A DNA stretch of 63,886 nt from Collinsella sp. AF02-46-1 (GTDB taxonomy: Bacteria; Actinomycetota; Coriobacteriia; Coriobacteriales; Coriobacteriaceae): contig NZ_QSBV01000015.1 of assembly GCF_003465825.1 (NCBI RefSeq), positions 1 to 63,886 of the forward strand, given 5' to 3'. Position 1 is the first letter of the stretch. Each line of letters starts with the position of its first letter. Below the pieces are notes generated by a model, which saw only the letters and a list, made by a program, of their open reading frames with translations, did not search any database and was not told where the DNA came from. The translations under genes and the position numbers were made by a program. Shown in pieces: positions 17,268 through 26,057 of this stretch.

Positions 17268-18452
17268 TTACAGATGAACATCGGGATCGAGCAATTGAGC
17301 GCTCACGCGCATGGATGACGCCAGGCTTTGGAACGTTTCCAGACGCAGGCTGTCGATCTGCCCGGCGTCCTCGGCCTCGCGAACGGCGCAGCCCGGCTCA
17401 TGGGTATGTGTGCAATCGCCAAACCGGCACGCGCGCGATGCCTCGACAATCTCGGGAAAGGCGCGTGCCAGACCCCGCTCGTGACCCACGAGCGGCAAAC
17501 TGCGCAGACCCGGGGCATCGGCGATCACGCCGGCGTCGCCCGGCAGCGCCACCATCACGCGCGCGACGGTAGTGTGACGGCCCTGGTCGTCGCGTTCGCG
17601 CACACCGCCGGTCGCCAACGTATCGTGGCCCAGCAGTGCATTGAGCAGCGTCGACTTGCCGGCACCCGACTCGCCCAGAATCATGGCGCAGCTCCCGGCA
17701 GGCACGCAGGCACGGACCTCGTCCAGGCCGCGGCCCTCGGCAGAGGACGTCACGATCACACGCACGTCCGGACCCACCAGGCGGCGCGCGCGGTCCAGAT
17801 CGCGCTCGAGCTCCTCGGCATCGCAGCGATCAGCTTTGGTGAGTACCACCACCGGCTCGGCATCGCAGTCGAGCGCCAACACCAGCGAGCGCGCCACGCG
17901 GTCGAGCAGCACCTCACCGGCACCGAGCGCCTGCACGATTAGCACGCTATCCACGTTGGAGCAGAGCACCTGGCGCTCTCCGCGGGCACGGCCGCGCCAA
18001 CGCTCAAAGCTCGTACGGCGCGGCAGCACGCATTCAATCACGCCCATATCGTGCCCGGGAGCGCGGCGCACCGCCACACGATCGCCCACGGCAGGCAGCA
18101 GGACCTCGTCCCCACCGCGCGACTTGGCAAATCCCACGGCATGCTCGGCGCGGAAGGTATCGTCGGCAGTCGCCACCAGCGGAAACCCACGATCCAAGCG
18201 CACCACGGCGCCAAGTTGCATCTGCTCGGGCTCCTCGGCATGTGCGCAGAAATCATCAAAGGCAGCCTGCTGAGCTTCATCGACCGGCAGGTCATCAAAC
18301 GCCGGAACATCCTGCAGCGCGTCAAGCCCCTGTACACTCGCCAGCAACTCCTCAGCAGATGCAGGGGGTTCGGTCGCGAGCTTCCGACGACGATCGCGCT
18401 TAGCCCGCGCCCCCGTCGTCTTTTTCTTCGCTTTAGCCTTAGCCTTGCCCAC
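17268..18452 (-). CDS. rsgA: Ribosome small subunit-dependent GTPase RsgA
   Basis: A 394-residue circularly permuted GTPase that aids late 30S subunit maturation. The motif order is permuted: VLTKADR (G4) comes first, then LGESGAGKSTLLNAL (G1), then DAPGLRSLPL (G3). An N-terminal OB-like domain precedes, and the C-terminal zinc finger is CRFGDCTHTHEPGCAV. The first 60 residues are a basic lysine-rich then acidic extension. The GTG at 18452 is chosen for GGGAGG 6 bases upstream; the longer ATG frame runs through a terminator. Confidence 0.94.
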   Translation of the reverse strand: MGKAKAKAKKKTTGARAKRDRRRKLATEPPASAEELLASVQGLDALQDVPAFDDLPVDEAQQAAFDDFCAHAEEPEQMQLGAVVRLDRGFPLVATADDTFRAEHAVGFAKSRGGDEVLLPAVGDRVAVRRAPGHDMGVIECVLPRRTSFERWRGRARGERQVLCSNVDSVLIVQALGAGEVLLDRVARSLVLALDCDAEPVVVLTKADRCDAEELERDLDRARRLVGPDVRVIVTSSAEGRGLDEVRACVPAGSCAMILGESGAGKSTLLNALLGHDTLATGGVRERDDQGRHTTVARVMVALPGDAGVIADAPGLRSLPLVGHERGLARAFPEIVEASRACRFGDCTHTHEPGCAVREAEDAGQIDSLRLETFQSLASSMRVSAQLLDPDVHL

Positions 18453-18504
18453 AGATGCCTCCCAGCACAAAACCACACAACTGAGCAGGTATTTTAAATC
18501 AAAA

Positions 18505-18536
18505 AGAGCTGGCCGGGCAAAGCCCGACCAGCTCAC
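18505..18536 (-). terminator. Terminator after the P-type ATPase gene
   Basis: GAGCTGG(C/T)CGGGC, a short loop and GCCCGACCAGCTC form a stem with TTTTTGA following on the minus strand. It lies between the ATPase gene and rsgA. Confidence 0.8.
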
Positions 18537-18576
18537 AAACTTTCCCTCAGCCAATGGTCCCGAGAGGTTATCCGAA

Positions 18577-18667
18577 GGCCCGCCCGCCGGGAGGGGTTTC
18601 TTCCGAGCGATCCCGCAGCGCGAAGCGCGAGGACCAGCGAGGAAGAAACCCCGCAGGCGGTCGGGCC
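18577..18667. repeat. Long GC-rich inverted repeat between rsgA and the ATPase gene
   Basis: Arms of about 27 bases (outer GGCCCG.CCGCC, inner GGGGTTTCTTCC, and the complement) flank a 35-base centre which itself holds GCGCGAAGCGC. Pairing is near perfect apart from a 3-4 base internal difference. It lies before the terminator of the ATPase gene and looks like an intergenic palindromic element rather than a terminator, since no T-run follows. Confidence 0.75.
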
Positions 18668-18690
18668 GGTGGGAAGGATGGCCTTTCGAC

Positions 18691-21372
18691 CTACTCCTTC
18701 TCGACCGCGCGCATGATCGCCTTGTAGATCTCCATCAGCGGGATGATCAGGAAGGCCAGGCCCAGGGCAGCGACAACGCCCTTGAGCTCAAGCGTCACGG
18801 GGCCAAAGAACATCTCGGCAAGCGTCGGCTGCACGGTCACGATCACCGTCAGCACCAGTGCCAGCGCGGCGGAAGCCCACAGCCACTTGTTCTGCTTCTT
18901 CATGGTGAACAGCGACGCACGACGGCTGCGCATATTGAAGCAGTGGAAAATCTCGACCATGTTGAGCGTGATGAACGCCATCATCACGCCTTCCTCGTCG
19001 GCATTGCCGGCGATCATATCGGCGATGTGGATGTAGCCCATGTCAAAGTACACGCCCACAAAGAAGCTCGCCAGCACCAGCGCGGTGATGATTAGGCCCT
19101 GGACCACGCAGTCCAGACCCATATGTCCGGCAAAGACACCGTCCTTGGCGTTGCGCGGCTTGCGCTTCATGATGTCGCCCTCGGCATCCTCCATGCCCAG
19201 CGCGAGCGCGGGGAAGCAGTCGGTGACCAGGTTCACCCACAGCAGCTGCACCGGCTGGAAGATGGTAAAGCCGATGAGCGTGGCGATAAACACCGAGAAC
19301 ACCTCGGCAAGGTTGGCCGAAAGCAGGAACTGGATGACCTTGCGGATGTTGTCGTAGATGCGACGACCCTCTTCGCAGGCGCCGATGATGGTGGCAAAGT
19401 TATCGTCGGCGAGCACCATGTCGGCGACGTTCTTGGTGACGTCGGTACCAGTAATGCCCATGCCCACGCCGATGTCGGCGCGCTTGATGGACGGGGCGTC
19501 GTTGACGCCGTCGCCCGTCATGGCCACGATCTGGTCGCGCGACTTCCAAGCCTCGACGATGCGTGTCTTGTGCTCGGGTTGGACGCGGGCGTACACGCCG
19601 TAGTCCTCGATGTGCGCGTCGAGCTCCTCGTCGCTCATGCGATCGAGGTCGGCACCGGTGATGGCATGGCTGCGATCGGTGACGATGCCCAGCTGCTTGG
19701 CGATGGCCACGGCGGTGTCGATGTGGTCGCCCGTGATCATGACGGTGCGGATACCGGCATCGTGCGCCTCGCGGATGGCGTCGGCGACCTCGGGGCGGAC
19801 AGGGTCAATCATGCCGGACAGGCCGCAGAAGACCAGGTCGTGCTCGAGCGCAGCGGGGCTGCAGTCGCTCGGGACCTCGGTGTAGGTGCGGCTTGCCAGC
19901 GCCAGCACGCGCAGAGCCTCGTCGGCCATGGCCTTGTTGGCGGCCACGAGCTCGGCGCGACGCTCCTCGGTCAGCGGGACGACCTTTTCGCCCTCGTAGA
20001 TATGGGTGCACAGGCCGATCACCACGTCGGGCGCACCCTTGGTGTACTGCTCGTACTCGCCATCCAGGGTCTCGACGACCACGGACATCATCTTGCGGCC
20101 CGAGTCAAACGGGGCCTCGCCCACGCGCGGATGCTCGGCAGTCAGGCCAGTGAGGCCCGCCTTGCCGGCGTCGTTGACGAGCGCGCACTCAGTCGGCTCG
20201 CCCACGGCCTCGCCCAGCTCCTCGTCCCACTGAGCATCGGAGCACAGCGCCATGCCGGCCAGGAACTTCTCCTTGGGCGCAGCGAGCTCGTGCTTGACGA
20301 CGGTCATCTTGTTCTGGGTAAGGGTACCGGTCTTGTCGGAGCAGATGGTCTGCGTGCAGCCAAGGGTCTCGACGGCAGAGAGCTTGCGGATAATCGCCTG
20401 GCGCTTGGCCATCTTGGTCACGCCGAGCGAAAGGACGATGGTCACGACGGCGACCAGGCCCTCGGGAATGGCGGCGACGGCAAGCGAGACGGCGACCATA
20501 AAGGTGTCGAGCAGGGCAGTCGGGTCGGTGAGGACATTGCCCACGCCGTGGCGGAGGATGTCAACGCCAAAGATCACGACGCAGATGACGATCACCATAA
20601 TGGTAAGGATGCGGCTGAGCTCGGCGAGCTTCACCTGCAACGGCGTGAGCTCCTCCTTGGCCTCGGCCAGGGCGCCGGCGATCTTACCCATCTCGGTGTT
20701 CATGCCGGTGCCGACCACGACGGCGCGGCCACGGCCGTATACCACGGTGGAACCCATGTAGCACATGTTCTTGCGGTCGCCGAGCGGCACGTCATCGGTG
20801 CCCGCGGCAAGCTCGATCACGTTGGCGTGCTTCTCTACGGGCACGGACTCGCCGGTGAGCGCGGCCTCCTCGATCTTCATCGTGGCGCTCTCGAGCACGC
20901 GGCAGTCGGCCGGGACGGAGTCGCCCGCCTCGAGCATGATCACGTCACCGGGCACGAGCTCGGCGCTCGGCAGGTGCACGAGCTTGCCGTCGCGCAGCAC
21001 CTTGGACTGCGCCGCGCTCATCTCCTGCAGGGCCTCGAGAGCCTCCTCGCTTTTAGCCTCCTGGACCACGCCCAGCACCGAGTTGACGATAACGACGAAC
21101 ATGATGATGGCGACATCGGCAAAGTCCGCCTCGCCCTTGACCATGCCCGTGAGCGCGCTGATGACGGCGGCAACGATCAGCATGATGACCATGGGGTCGG
21201 CCATCTGCTCAAAGAAGCGCTTCCACAACGGCGTCTTCTCGGCTTCCTCGAGCTTGTTAGGGCCTGTCTTGGCGAGGCGCGACGACGCCTCGTCGTTGCT
21301 CAGGCCGAGGTTCTCATCGACACCTTGGTCGCTGAGCACCTCCGCCGCGGCGGACAGGTATTCCTTTTGCAT
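18691..21372 (-). CDS. Calcium-type cation-transporting P-type ATPase (P2)
   Basis: An 893-residue P-type ATPase pumping a cation across the cytoplasmic membrane at the cost of ATP. Motifs: TGESVPVEK in the actuator domain, VAAIPEGLVAVVTIVLSLG in M4, SDKTGTLTQNKM with the phosphorylated aspartate, MITGDH and TGDGVNDAPSIKRADIGVGMG in the P domain, and NLVTDCFPALALGME in M6. The PEGL and N..TD residues favour Ca2+ (or Mn2+), as in the SERCA/PMR1-like bacterial subgroup. The leader contains a hairpin that would hide the ribosome binding site. It is a single-gene unit bounded by a terminator. Confidence 0.94.
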   Translation of the reverse strand: MQKEYLSAAAEVLSDQGVDENLGLSNDEASSRLAKTGPNKLEEAEKTPLWKRFFEQMADPMVIMLIVAAVISALTGMVKGEADFADVAIIMFVVIVNSVLGVVQEAKSEEALEALQEMSAAQSKVLRDGKLVHLPSAELVPGDVIMLEAGDSVPADCRVLESATMKIEEAALTGESVPVEKHANVIELAAGTDDVPLGDRKNMCYMGSTVVYGRGRAVVVGTGMNTEMGKIAGALAEAKEELTPLQVKLAELSRILTIMVIVICVVIFGVDILRHGVGNVLTDPTALLDTFMVAVSLAVAAIPEGLVAVVTIVLSLGVTKMAKRQAIIRKLSAVETLGCTQTICSDKTGTLTQNKMTVVKHELAAPKEKFLAGMALCSDAQWDEELGEAVGEPTECALVNDAGKAGLTGLTAEHPRVGEAPFDSGRKMMSVVVETLDGEYEQYTKGAPDVVIGLCTHIYEGEKVVPLTEERRAELVAANKAMADEALRVLALASRTYTEVPSDCSPAALEHDLVFCGLSGMIDPVRPEVADAIREAHDAGIRTVMITGDHIDTAVAIAKQLGIVTDRSHAITGADLDRMSDEELDAHIEDYGVYARVQPEHKTRIVEAWKSRDQIVAMTGDGVNDAPSIKRADIGVGMGITGTDVTKNVADMVLADDNFATIIGACEEGRRIYDNIRKVIQFLLSANLAEVFSVFIATLIGFTIFQPVQLLWVNLVTDCFPALALGMEDAEGDIMKRKPRNAKDGVFAGHMGLDCVVQGLIITALVLASFFVGVYFDMGYIHIADMIAGNADEEGVMMAFITLNMVEIFHCFNMRSRRASLFTMKKQNKWLWASAALALVLTVIVTVQPTLAEMFFGPVTLELKGVVAALGLAFLIIPLMEIYKAIMRAVEKE

Positions 21373-21382
21373 ATAGAATCCC

Positions 21383-21436
21383 CTCCTGGGATTCGGGCCA
21401 CTCAGCAGATTGATGCCCGATCATAATTCCCAGGAG
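21383..21436 (-). promoter_or_regulatory. Leader hairpin sequestering the ATPase ribosome binding site
   Basis: In the transcript, CTCCTGGGA pairs with TCCCAGGAG, and inside it TCGGGC pairs with GCCCGA. The 3' strand of the lower stem is the Shine-Dalgarno sequence (AGGAGGGG) of the P-type ATPase gene, about 8 bases before its ATG. A second hairpin lies directly upstream at 21451-21481. It is a candidate translational switch; no known riboswitch class was recognised. Confidence 0.6.
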
Positions 21437-21450
21437 AAGGGCAAGGGCTC

Positions 21451-21481
21451 ATCAAGGCTGCCGTGCTGAGCGGCAGTTGAT
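21451..21481 (-). promoter_or_regulatory. Second hairpin of the ATPase leader
   Basis: ATCAA.CTGCCG, a 7-base loop and CGGCAG..TTGAT form a two-part stem upstream of the ribosome-site hairpin. Together they make a compact structured leader of about 100 nt. Confidence 0.5.
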
Positions 21482-21745
21482 AGTGGAGCTATGGTACCCC
21501 AAAGCGACGCGTCTAGCCAAAACAATCGGTTTGGAAATATGGTCCGCACGCAACGGTGCAGACCGTGTGATGCTCAACATTGGTAAAACGTTTTTTCTTC
21601 GGCACATCGCCAAACTGACATATCGCCCAGATAGCAGCGGTTGGAGTGGTTGGTAAAGATTTTCCATATACCGTTTTTCCCGCAAAAAATGAACTTCCAT
21701 TTCGGCATACGGTCGATTTTTTGGGGTATTCGGTCGGCATTTCGT
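21482..21745. other. Divergent intergenic region between the ATPase gene and pyk
   Basis: About 260 bp, markedly AT-richer than the genes. On the minus strand TTGGCT and TACCAT 18 bp apart, near 21492-21521, could drive the ATPase leader. Toward pyk the short strings CGGCAT and CGGTCG are repeated just before the -10 box. Minus-strand frames here have no ribosome binding site and are not called. Confidence 0.4.
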
Positions 21746-21751
21746 TATAAT
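21746..21751 (+). promoter_or_regulatory. -10 box of pyk
   Basis: A perfect TATAAT lies 64 bp before the pyk start codon. A poor -35 candidate (TTGGGG at 21721-21726) is 19 bp upstream. Confidence 0.5.
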
Positions 21752-21814
21752 CATCTCGGTTTTATTTCTTATGGTTTATCTATCAGCGCAAGACGATGTC
21801 AGATGGAGGTCTGA

Positions 21815-23275
21815 ATGTACAAGCGCACTAAGATTGTATGCACCATGGGTCCCGCCTGCGATAGCGACGAGACCATCCGCGAGATGATCAAGGCGGGCAT
21901 GAACGTCGCCCGTTTTAACTTCTCGCACGGCTCCTACGACGAGCACCACGGTCGCATCGAGCGCGTCCGCCGTATTTCCAAGGAGCTCGGTCTGCCTGTC
22001 GGCATCCTGCTCGACACCAAGGGCCCCGAGGTCCGCACCGGCCTTCTGGTCGACGGCAAGAAGGTTGCCGTCAAGACCGGCGATAAGATCGTCGTCACCG
22101 CTCAGCCCACGTCCGAGGATTTCCACGGCACCGCTGAGCACATCTCCCTCGACTACCTGGCTCTGCCCTCCGAGGTCGAGAAGGGCTCCCTCATCCTGAT
22201 CGATGACGGCCTGGTTGCCCTCGAGGTCGAGTCCGTCAGTGGCCAGGACATGACCTGCGTCGTTAAGAACGACGGCCTGATCGGCGAGCGCAAGGGCGTC
22301 AACATGCCCAACGTCAACATCTCGCTGCCCGCCATCACCGAGCGCGATCGTCAGGACATCCTCTTTGGCCTGACCGAGAACATCGACTACATCGCCGCTT
22401 CCTTCATCCGTGACGGCGAGTCCGTCCGCGGCATCCGCGAGCTTTGCCGCGAGAACGGCGGCGAGCACGTGACGATCTTCCCGAAGATCGAGTGCGCCTT
22501 GGGCGTCGAGAACTTCGACGAGATTCTCGAGGCTTCTGACGGCATCATGGTCGCCCGTGGCGACCTGGGCATCGAGATCAAGCCCGAGCTCGTTCCGCAC
22601 ATCCAGAAGGAGATCATCGCCAAGTGCAACGCGGCCTACAAGCCCGTCATCACCGCTACGCAGATGCTCGACTCCATGCAGCAGAACCCGCGCCCGACGC
22701 GCGCCGAGGTTGCCGACGTTGCTAACGCCATTTATGACGGCACCGACGCCGTCATGCTGTCCGGCGAGTCCGCTGCCGGTAAGTACCCGGTCGAGGCCGT
22801 CAAGATGCAGGCCAGCATTGCTCTCGAGACCGAGAAGTACCTCCCGGCCCACGCTCCGCTCGAGGTTCCGGCCGATGCTCACGGCACCCGCGTCGTCAAC
22901 AACGTTGTGGGTATGTCCGCTGTGAACATGGCCACCACCGTTGGCGCCAAGTGCATCACCGTGCCGACGACCACCGGTCGTACCGCTCGCCTGATCTCGC
23001 ACTTCCGTCCCAACATGCCGATCTGCGCGTTCTCCCGCCACGAGTGGGCCGTCCAGCAGATGATCATGTACTGGGGCGTTATCCCGCACCAGGCCGAGAT
23101 TACCCAGGGCACCGTCAACGGCACGATCGTCAAGGCGATCGAGACCGCTAAGGAGCTCGGCTACGTCGAGGCCGGCGACCTGACCGTCGCCACCGCCGGC
23201 GATCCCCGCATGAGCGTCCAGCTCGAGGACAAGGTCTCCTCGACCAACGTCGCTTACGTCGCTCAGGTGCGCTAA
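21815..23275 (+). CDS. pyk: Pyruvate kinase
   Basis: A 486-residue glycolytic enzyme converting phosphoenolpyruvate and ADP to pyruvate and ATP. MYKRTKIVCTMGPACDS, ARFNFSHGSYDEH, LLDTKGPEVRTG, FPKIECALGVENFDEI, MVARGDLGIEI and ATQMLDSM are family motifs covering the substrate, metal and nucleotide sites. The length is normal and has no extra C-terminal PEP-utiliser domain. GGAGG lies 6 bases before the ATG and a strong terminator follows. Its codon usage (C-ending, strongly biased) suggests high expression. Confidence 0.97.
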   Translation: MYKRTKIVCTMGPACDSDETIREMIKAGMNVARFNFSHGSYDEHHGRIERVRRISKELGLPVGILLDTKGPEVRTGLLVDGKKVAVKTGDKIVVTAQPTSEDFHGTAEHISLDYLALPSEVEKGSLILIDDGLVALEVESVSGQDMTCVVKNDGLIGERKGVNMPNVNISLPAITERDRQDILFGLTENIDYIAASFIRDGESVRGIRELCRENGGEHVTIFPKIECALGVENFDEILEASDGIMVARGDLGIEIKPELVPHIQKEIIAKCNAAYKPVITATQMLDSMQQNPRPTRAEVADVANAIYDGTDAVMLSGESAAGKYPVEAVKMQASIALETEKYLPAHAPLEVPADAHGTRVVNNVVGMSAVNMATTVGAKCITVPTTTGRTARLISHFRPNMPICAFSRHEWAVQQMIMYWGVIPHQAEITQGTVNGTIVKAIETAKELGYVEAGDLTVATAGDPRMSVQLEDKVSSTNVAYVAQVR

Positions 23276-23303
23276 ATCGCACTTGCAAGCAGATTTGCAT
23301 TGC

Positions 23304-23340
23304 AAAGGGCCCGGAAGGCATTGCCTTCCGGGCCCTTTTT
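23304..23340 (+). terminator. Terminator of pyk
   Basis: AAGGGCCCGGAAGGC, a 4-base loop and GCCTTCCGGGCCCTT form a 15-bp stem followed by a T-run. Confidence 0.93.
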
Positions 23341-23476
23341 AGACCTTCTTCGTATGCCGCATCATCGATTTGTGTTCAGTCGCAAGCCTCTCCGATGCCG
23401 AGCGCACCACCGAAGACGCCCTGCGACGGGAGCCGTTGGTCAATTGGAATGAACTGTTCACCGTTAAGCCGGCCGG

Positions 23477-24325
23477 CTAGCAGCTAGCGATCAGGGGGAC
23501 TGCGGGAACGTCAGAAGCAGCGACGCGAGCCGCAAATCCCGCCTCGGTCAGCTCGATGACCTCGGTAAACGTTGCATCGAAAAACTCCTCGGTTAGCAGG
23601 CGATACGGCGGATGATCGGGCTCGCCGGGGTTTTCGCGTACAATCTCGTGCATGACGCCGATAGTCTTGAGCACATATTCTTTATGGATGGGATACTGCC
23701 CAAAACGCGTCGCAGCGGTATAGAGGCGATCGGTCGCACGCGGAATGGAAACGATGCCCAGCGTCTTGCCAAACCAGTCAAAATCGCCCTGCTTTTTAAT
23801 GCGGAATTCCTCGCACGGCTTGCCGCCGCGTGCTTCCAGATACTGGTTCACACGCGTGTTCCATACCGTGTCGGCCACCAGATGCGACCAGACGCCCAGC
23901 GTTAAATCGAGCAGCGACTGCGCCACATCTTCGGACGCAAGCGAGAACTCACAGGCGCCGGGACCGACAACCGGCTCGGCATCCCTGTAGCGCTGAGGAT
24001 AGTGCACGCGGTTCAGTCGCTCGCGCTCCTCGACAATCGAGGTAGCCTCTGCAGGTTCGCCCGCGGGTGCGCCTTTAAGCAGCGGCGCCACATAGGTATC
24101 CCAGAACTCGTGCTCGCGCGGCTTAGGGATAGGCTCGGGCTTTGCAAAGTGCGTAATGCGATACGGAATGGGATCGGCGATGCCAGGGACCATATAGCCC
24201 ACGAAGATATCCGGAACCACGCAGCCAAACAAAAAGGCATTACGGTCACGCACGCTATCGGCAAGCGCACTGGTGCGCCCCAGCAAACGCTCCGTCTGAG
24301 CGATATGAATGTTCCAGCTTGGCAT
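23477..24325 (-). CDS. Zinc-dependent phospholipase C-like protein
   Basis: A 282-residue protein starting MPSWNIHIAQTERLLG, with RNAFLFGCVVPDIFVGYMV, ITHFAKPEP and WSHLVADTVWN. The W-N-x-H start, D-x-F and spaced histidines resemble the zinc-dependent phospholipase C/S1-P1 nuclease fold. No signal peptide is visible, so it may act in the cytosol. The ATG at 24325 has GGGGGT upstream; an ATG four codons earlier lies inside that site. Substrate unknown; fold call moderate. Confidence 0.7.
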   Translation of the reverse strand: MPSWNIHIAQTERLLGRTSALADSVRDRNAFLFGCVVPDIFVGYMVPGIADPIPYRITHFAKPEPIPKPREHEFWDTYVAPLLKGAPAGEPAEATSIVEERERLNRVHYPQRYRDAEPVVGPGACEFSLASEDVAQSLLDLTLGVWSHLVADTVWNTRVNQYLEARGGKPCEEFRIKKQGDFDWFGKTLGIVSIPRATDRLYTAATRFGQYPIHKEYVLKTIGVMHEIVRENPGEPDHPPYRLLTEEFFDATFTEVIELTEAGFAARVAASDVPAVPLIASC

Positions 24326-24405
24326 AGCCACCCCCATAAAAAACCTGGATAACTATACCATCACGGCAGAGTCGCACAGGCGGCCATACATACCCTACGC
24401 AGCAA

Positions 24406-25200
24406 CTATTCCGCAGCACCGCTTTCGGTTCCATACGACGGCACGGGCGCCTCGACCACATGGTGATATCGATCGATATAGATGGCACGGGCCTCCAGGC
24501 GGCGCACCAAATCTTGATGATGCGTACTCATCAAAACCGTCTTACCGGCAGCAACGTAGGCCAGCAAAAAGTTGACTACGATGTCGCACGAGTCCTCATC
24601 GAGCCCGTTGGTGGGCTCATCGAGCACTAGGATATCGGGGTTCATCGACACCACCGCAGCCAGCGCAACGCGCTTCTTTTGCCCGCCCGAAAGCTGATAG
24701 GGCGAGGCATCGACCAGATCGGCAACCTGGAACAGCTCCATGGCATCGCGGACGCGGCGCTCGAGCTCGTCTGTCGGCAGCCCCATCTGCGCGGGGCCAA
24801 AAGCAACTTCCTCGCCCACCGTAGCGCAGAACAGCTGGGCGTCGGCATTCTGGAACACAAAGCCCACGCGCTGATGAAAACGCTGAGCGGCTGCGGAATC
24901 CTTGAGATATGCCGCATCGATCACGTGCCCGTCAAACAGGTACGCACCCGCGTCCGCTAGTTCAAGACCGTTGATAAGGCGCATAATCGTCGTCTTACCG
25001 CAGCCGTTGGGACCGAGTAGGGCAACGAGTTCACCACGATCGACCTGCAGCGACACACCATCGACAACCGTATGCCCCGCATAGGAGAACAGCACGTCGC
25101 GAAACTCGATGAGCGGCGTGACCTCGGCGCCGGCAGCACCGCTCGCACCCATCGCGTTATTCGTATCGTTTGCCAAAACGTCGCCCTTCCCTATCCACAT
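24406..25200 (-). CDS. ECF/Cbi-type nickel or cobalt transporter ATPase (NikO/CbiO-like)
   Basis: A 264-residue ABC ATPase energising the adjacent membrane components. Walker A is LLGPNGCGKTT, the Q-loop is VFQNADAQLF, the signature is YQLSGGQKKRVALAA, Walker B is ILVLDEPTNGLD and the switch histidine is in MSTHHQ. The start is approximate: the ATG at 25200 is used, and a TTG at 25176 with AAGGG upstream is also possible. It follows the EcfT-like gene by 20 bp and is the last gene of the operon. Confidence 0.9.
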   Translation of the reverse strand: MWIGKGDVLANDTNNAMGASGAAGAEVTPLIEFRDVLFSYAGHTVVDGVSLQVDRGELVALLGPNGCGKTTIMRLINGLELADAGAYLFDGHVIDAAYLKDSAAAQRFHQRVGFVFQNADAQLFCATVGEEVAFGPAQMGLPTDELERRVRDAMELFQVADLVDASPYQLSGGQKKRVALAAVVSMNPDILVLDEPTNGLDEDSCDIVVNFLLAYVAAGKTVLMSTHHQDLVRRLEARAIYIDRYHHVVEAPVPSYGTESGAAE

Positions 25201-25220
25201 CGACGGCTCGGCCGCCCGCG

Positions 25221-26057
25221 CTACAGCACCGCGCACAACACGGCGAGCAGCACCACGACGACCGCATAGACCGCATCGCGCCAGCCAAAGCCGCTCCGCG
25301 CGGGAGTCGGATACGCACCGGCAAAGCCACGGCAAAGCATAGCCTCGTCCATCGCGCGGCTGCATTCCATCGCCTTGATAAAGGTCATGCCCATGATACC
25401 CGCCAGCGAGTCGGTGCGCGAAAAACCCGCAGGCGCACGACCCACGCTGCGCAGCATGACCGATTCGCACAGATCGTGCGCCGTGCGTCCCAGCACCTCG
25501 ATATGCTTGAGCGCCATATCGAAAGTAAAGATGACCTCGTCGGGCAGGTGCAACATTTTGAGCGCCGCCGACATGCGGCTCCAGGTAAGCGTCCATGAAA
25601 CGCCCAGCACCAGCGACACATTAATGAAGGTCTTGAGCGCGATCTTGAGCATGGCGCCCGTGGCAGACGCGCCCAGCAGCAGGGCAGGCAGTGCCAAAAC
25701 CACCGCGAGCCCCGCAGCGCCAAGCGCCGGCACAAAGGTTGCCCGCAGCCCGCGTACGGGGCGCACGGCAACGAGCACCAGCGCGATAGCCGCCATCAAC
25801 ATGAGGTAAAGCGGGCTCTGTGTCAGGCACACGCACAGAACGCAGACGAACATCCCCACCAGGCGCACCGGAGCCGAAACGCAAGAAAGGGCGCGGTCGA
25901 CCATCGACCCGCCCTCGTGCGCGCCTCCACCCAGGCGAACCCGCTCAAGCAGGCTCGCCAGGTGTAGGACATTCTTTTGCATCACACGATGCCGAGCCCC
26001 CGCGGGCTCGTATCGCTGCTCGACCGCAAGCCAGCTAGGCAGCTCGGCTATTGCCAT
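25221..26057 (-). CDS. ECF transporter transmembrane protein (NikQ/CbiQ-like)
   Basis: A 278-residue membrane protein with about five hydrophobic stretches and the coupling-helix region ALKHIEVLGRTAHDLCESVMLRSVGRAP and MECSRAMDEAMLCRGFAG, which match the two A-R-G-type motifs of EcfT proteins. The ATG at 26057 overlaps the end of the upstream M component and has AAGGAAA upstream. It couples ATP hydrolysis to the substrate-binding M component. Confidence 0.87.
   Translation of the reverse strand: MAIAELPSWLAVEQRYEPAGARHRVMQKNVLHLASLLERVRLGGGAHEGGSMVDRALSCVSAPVRLVGMFVCVLCVCLTQSPLYLMLMAAIALVLVAVRPVRGLRATFVPALGAAGLAVVLALPALLLGASATGAMLKIALKTFINVSLVLGVSWTLTWSRMSAALKMLHLPDEVIFTFDMALKHIEVLGRTAHDLCESVMLRSVGRAPAGFSRTDSLAGIMGMTFIKAMECSRAMDEAMLCRGFAGAYPTPARSGFGWRDAVYAVVVVLLAVLCAVL

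Noticed and set aside
19123..21426. 767-codon plus-strand open frame
   Set aside because: Antisense shadow of the P-type ATPase gene, rich in valine, histidine and glycine as expected for a reversed frame.
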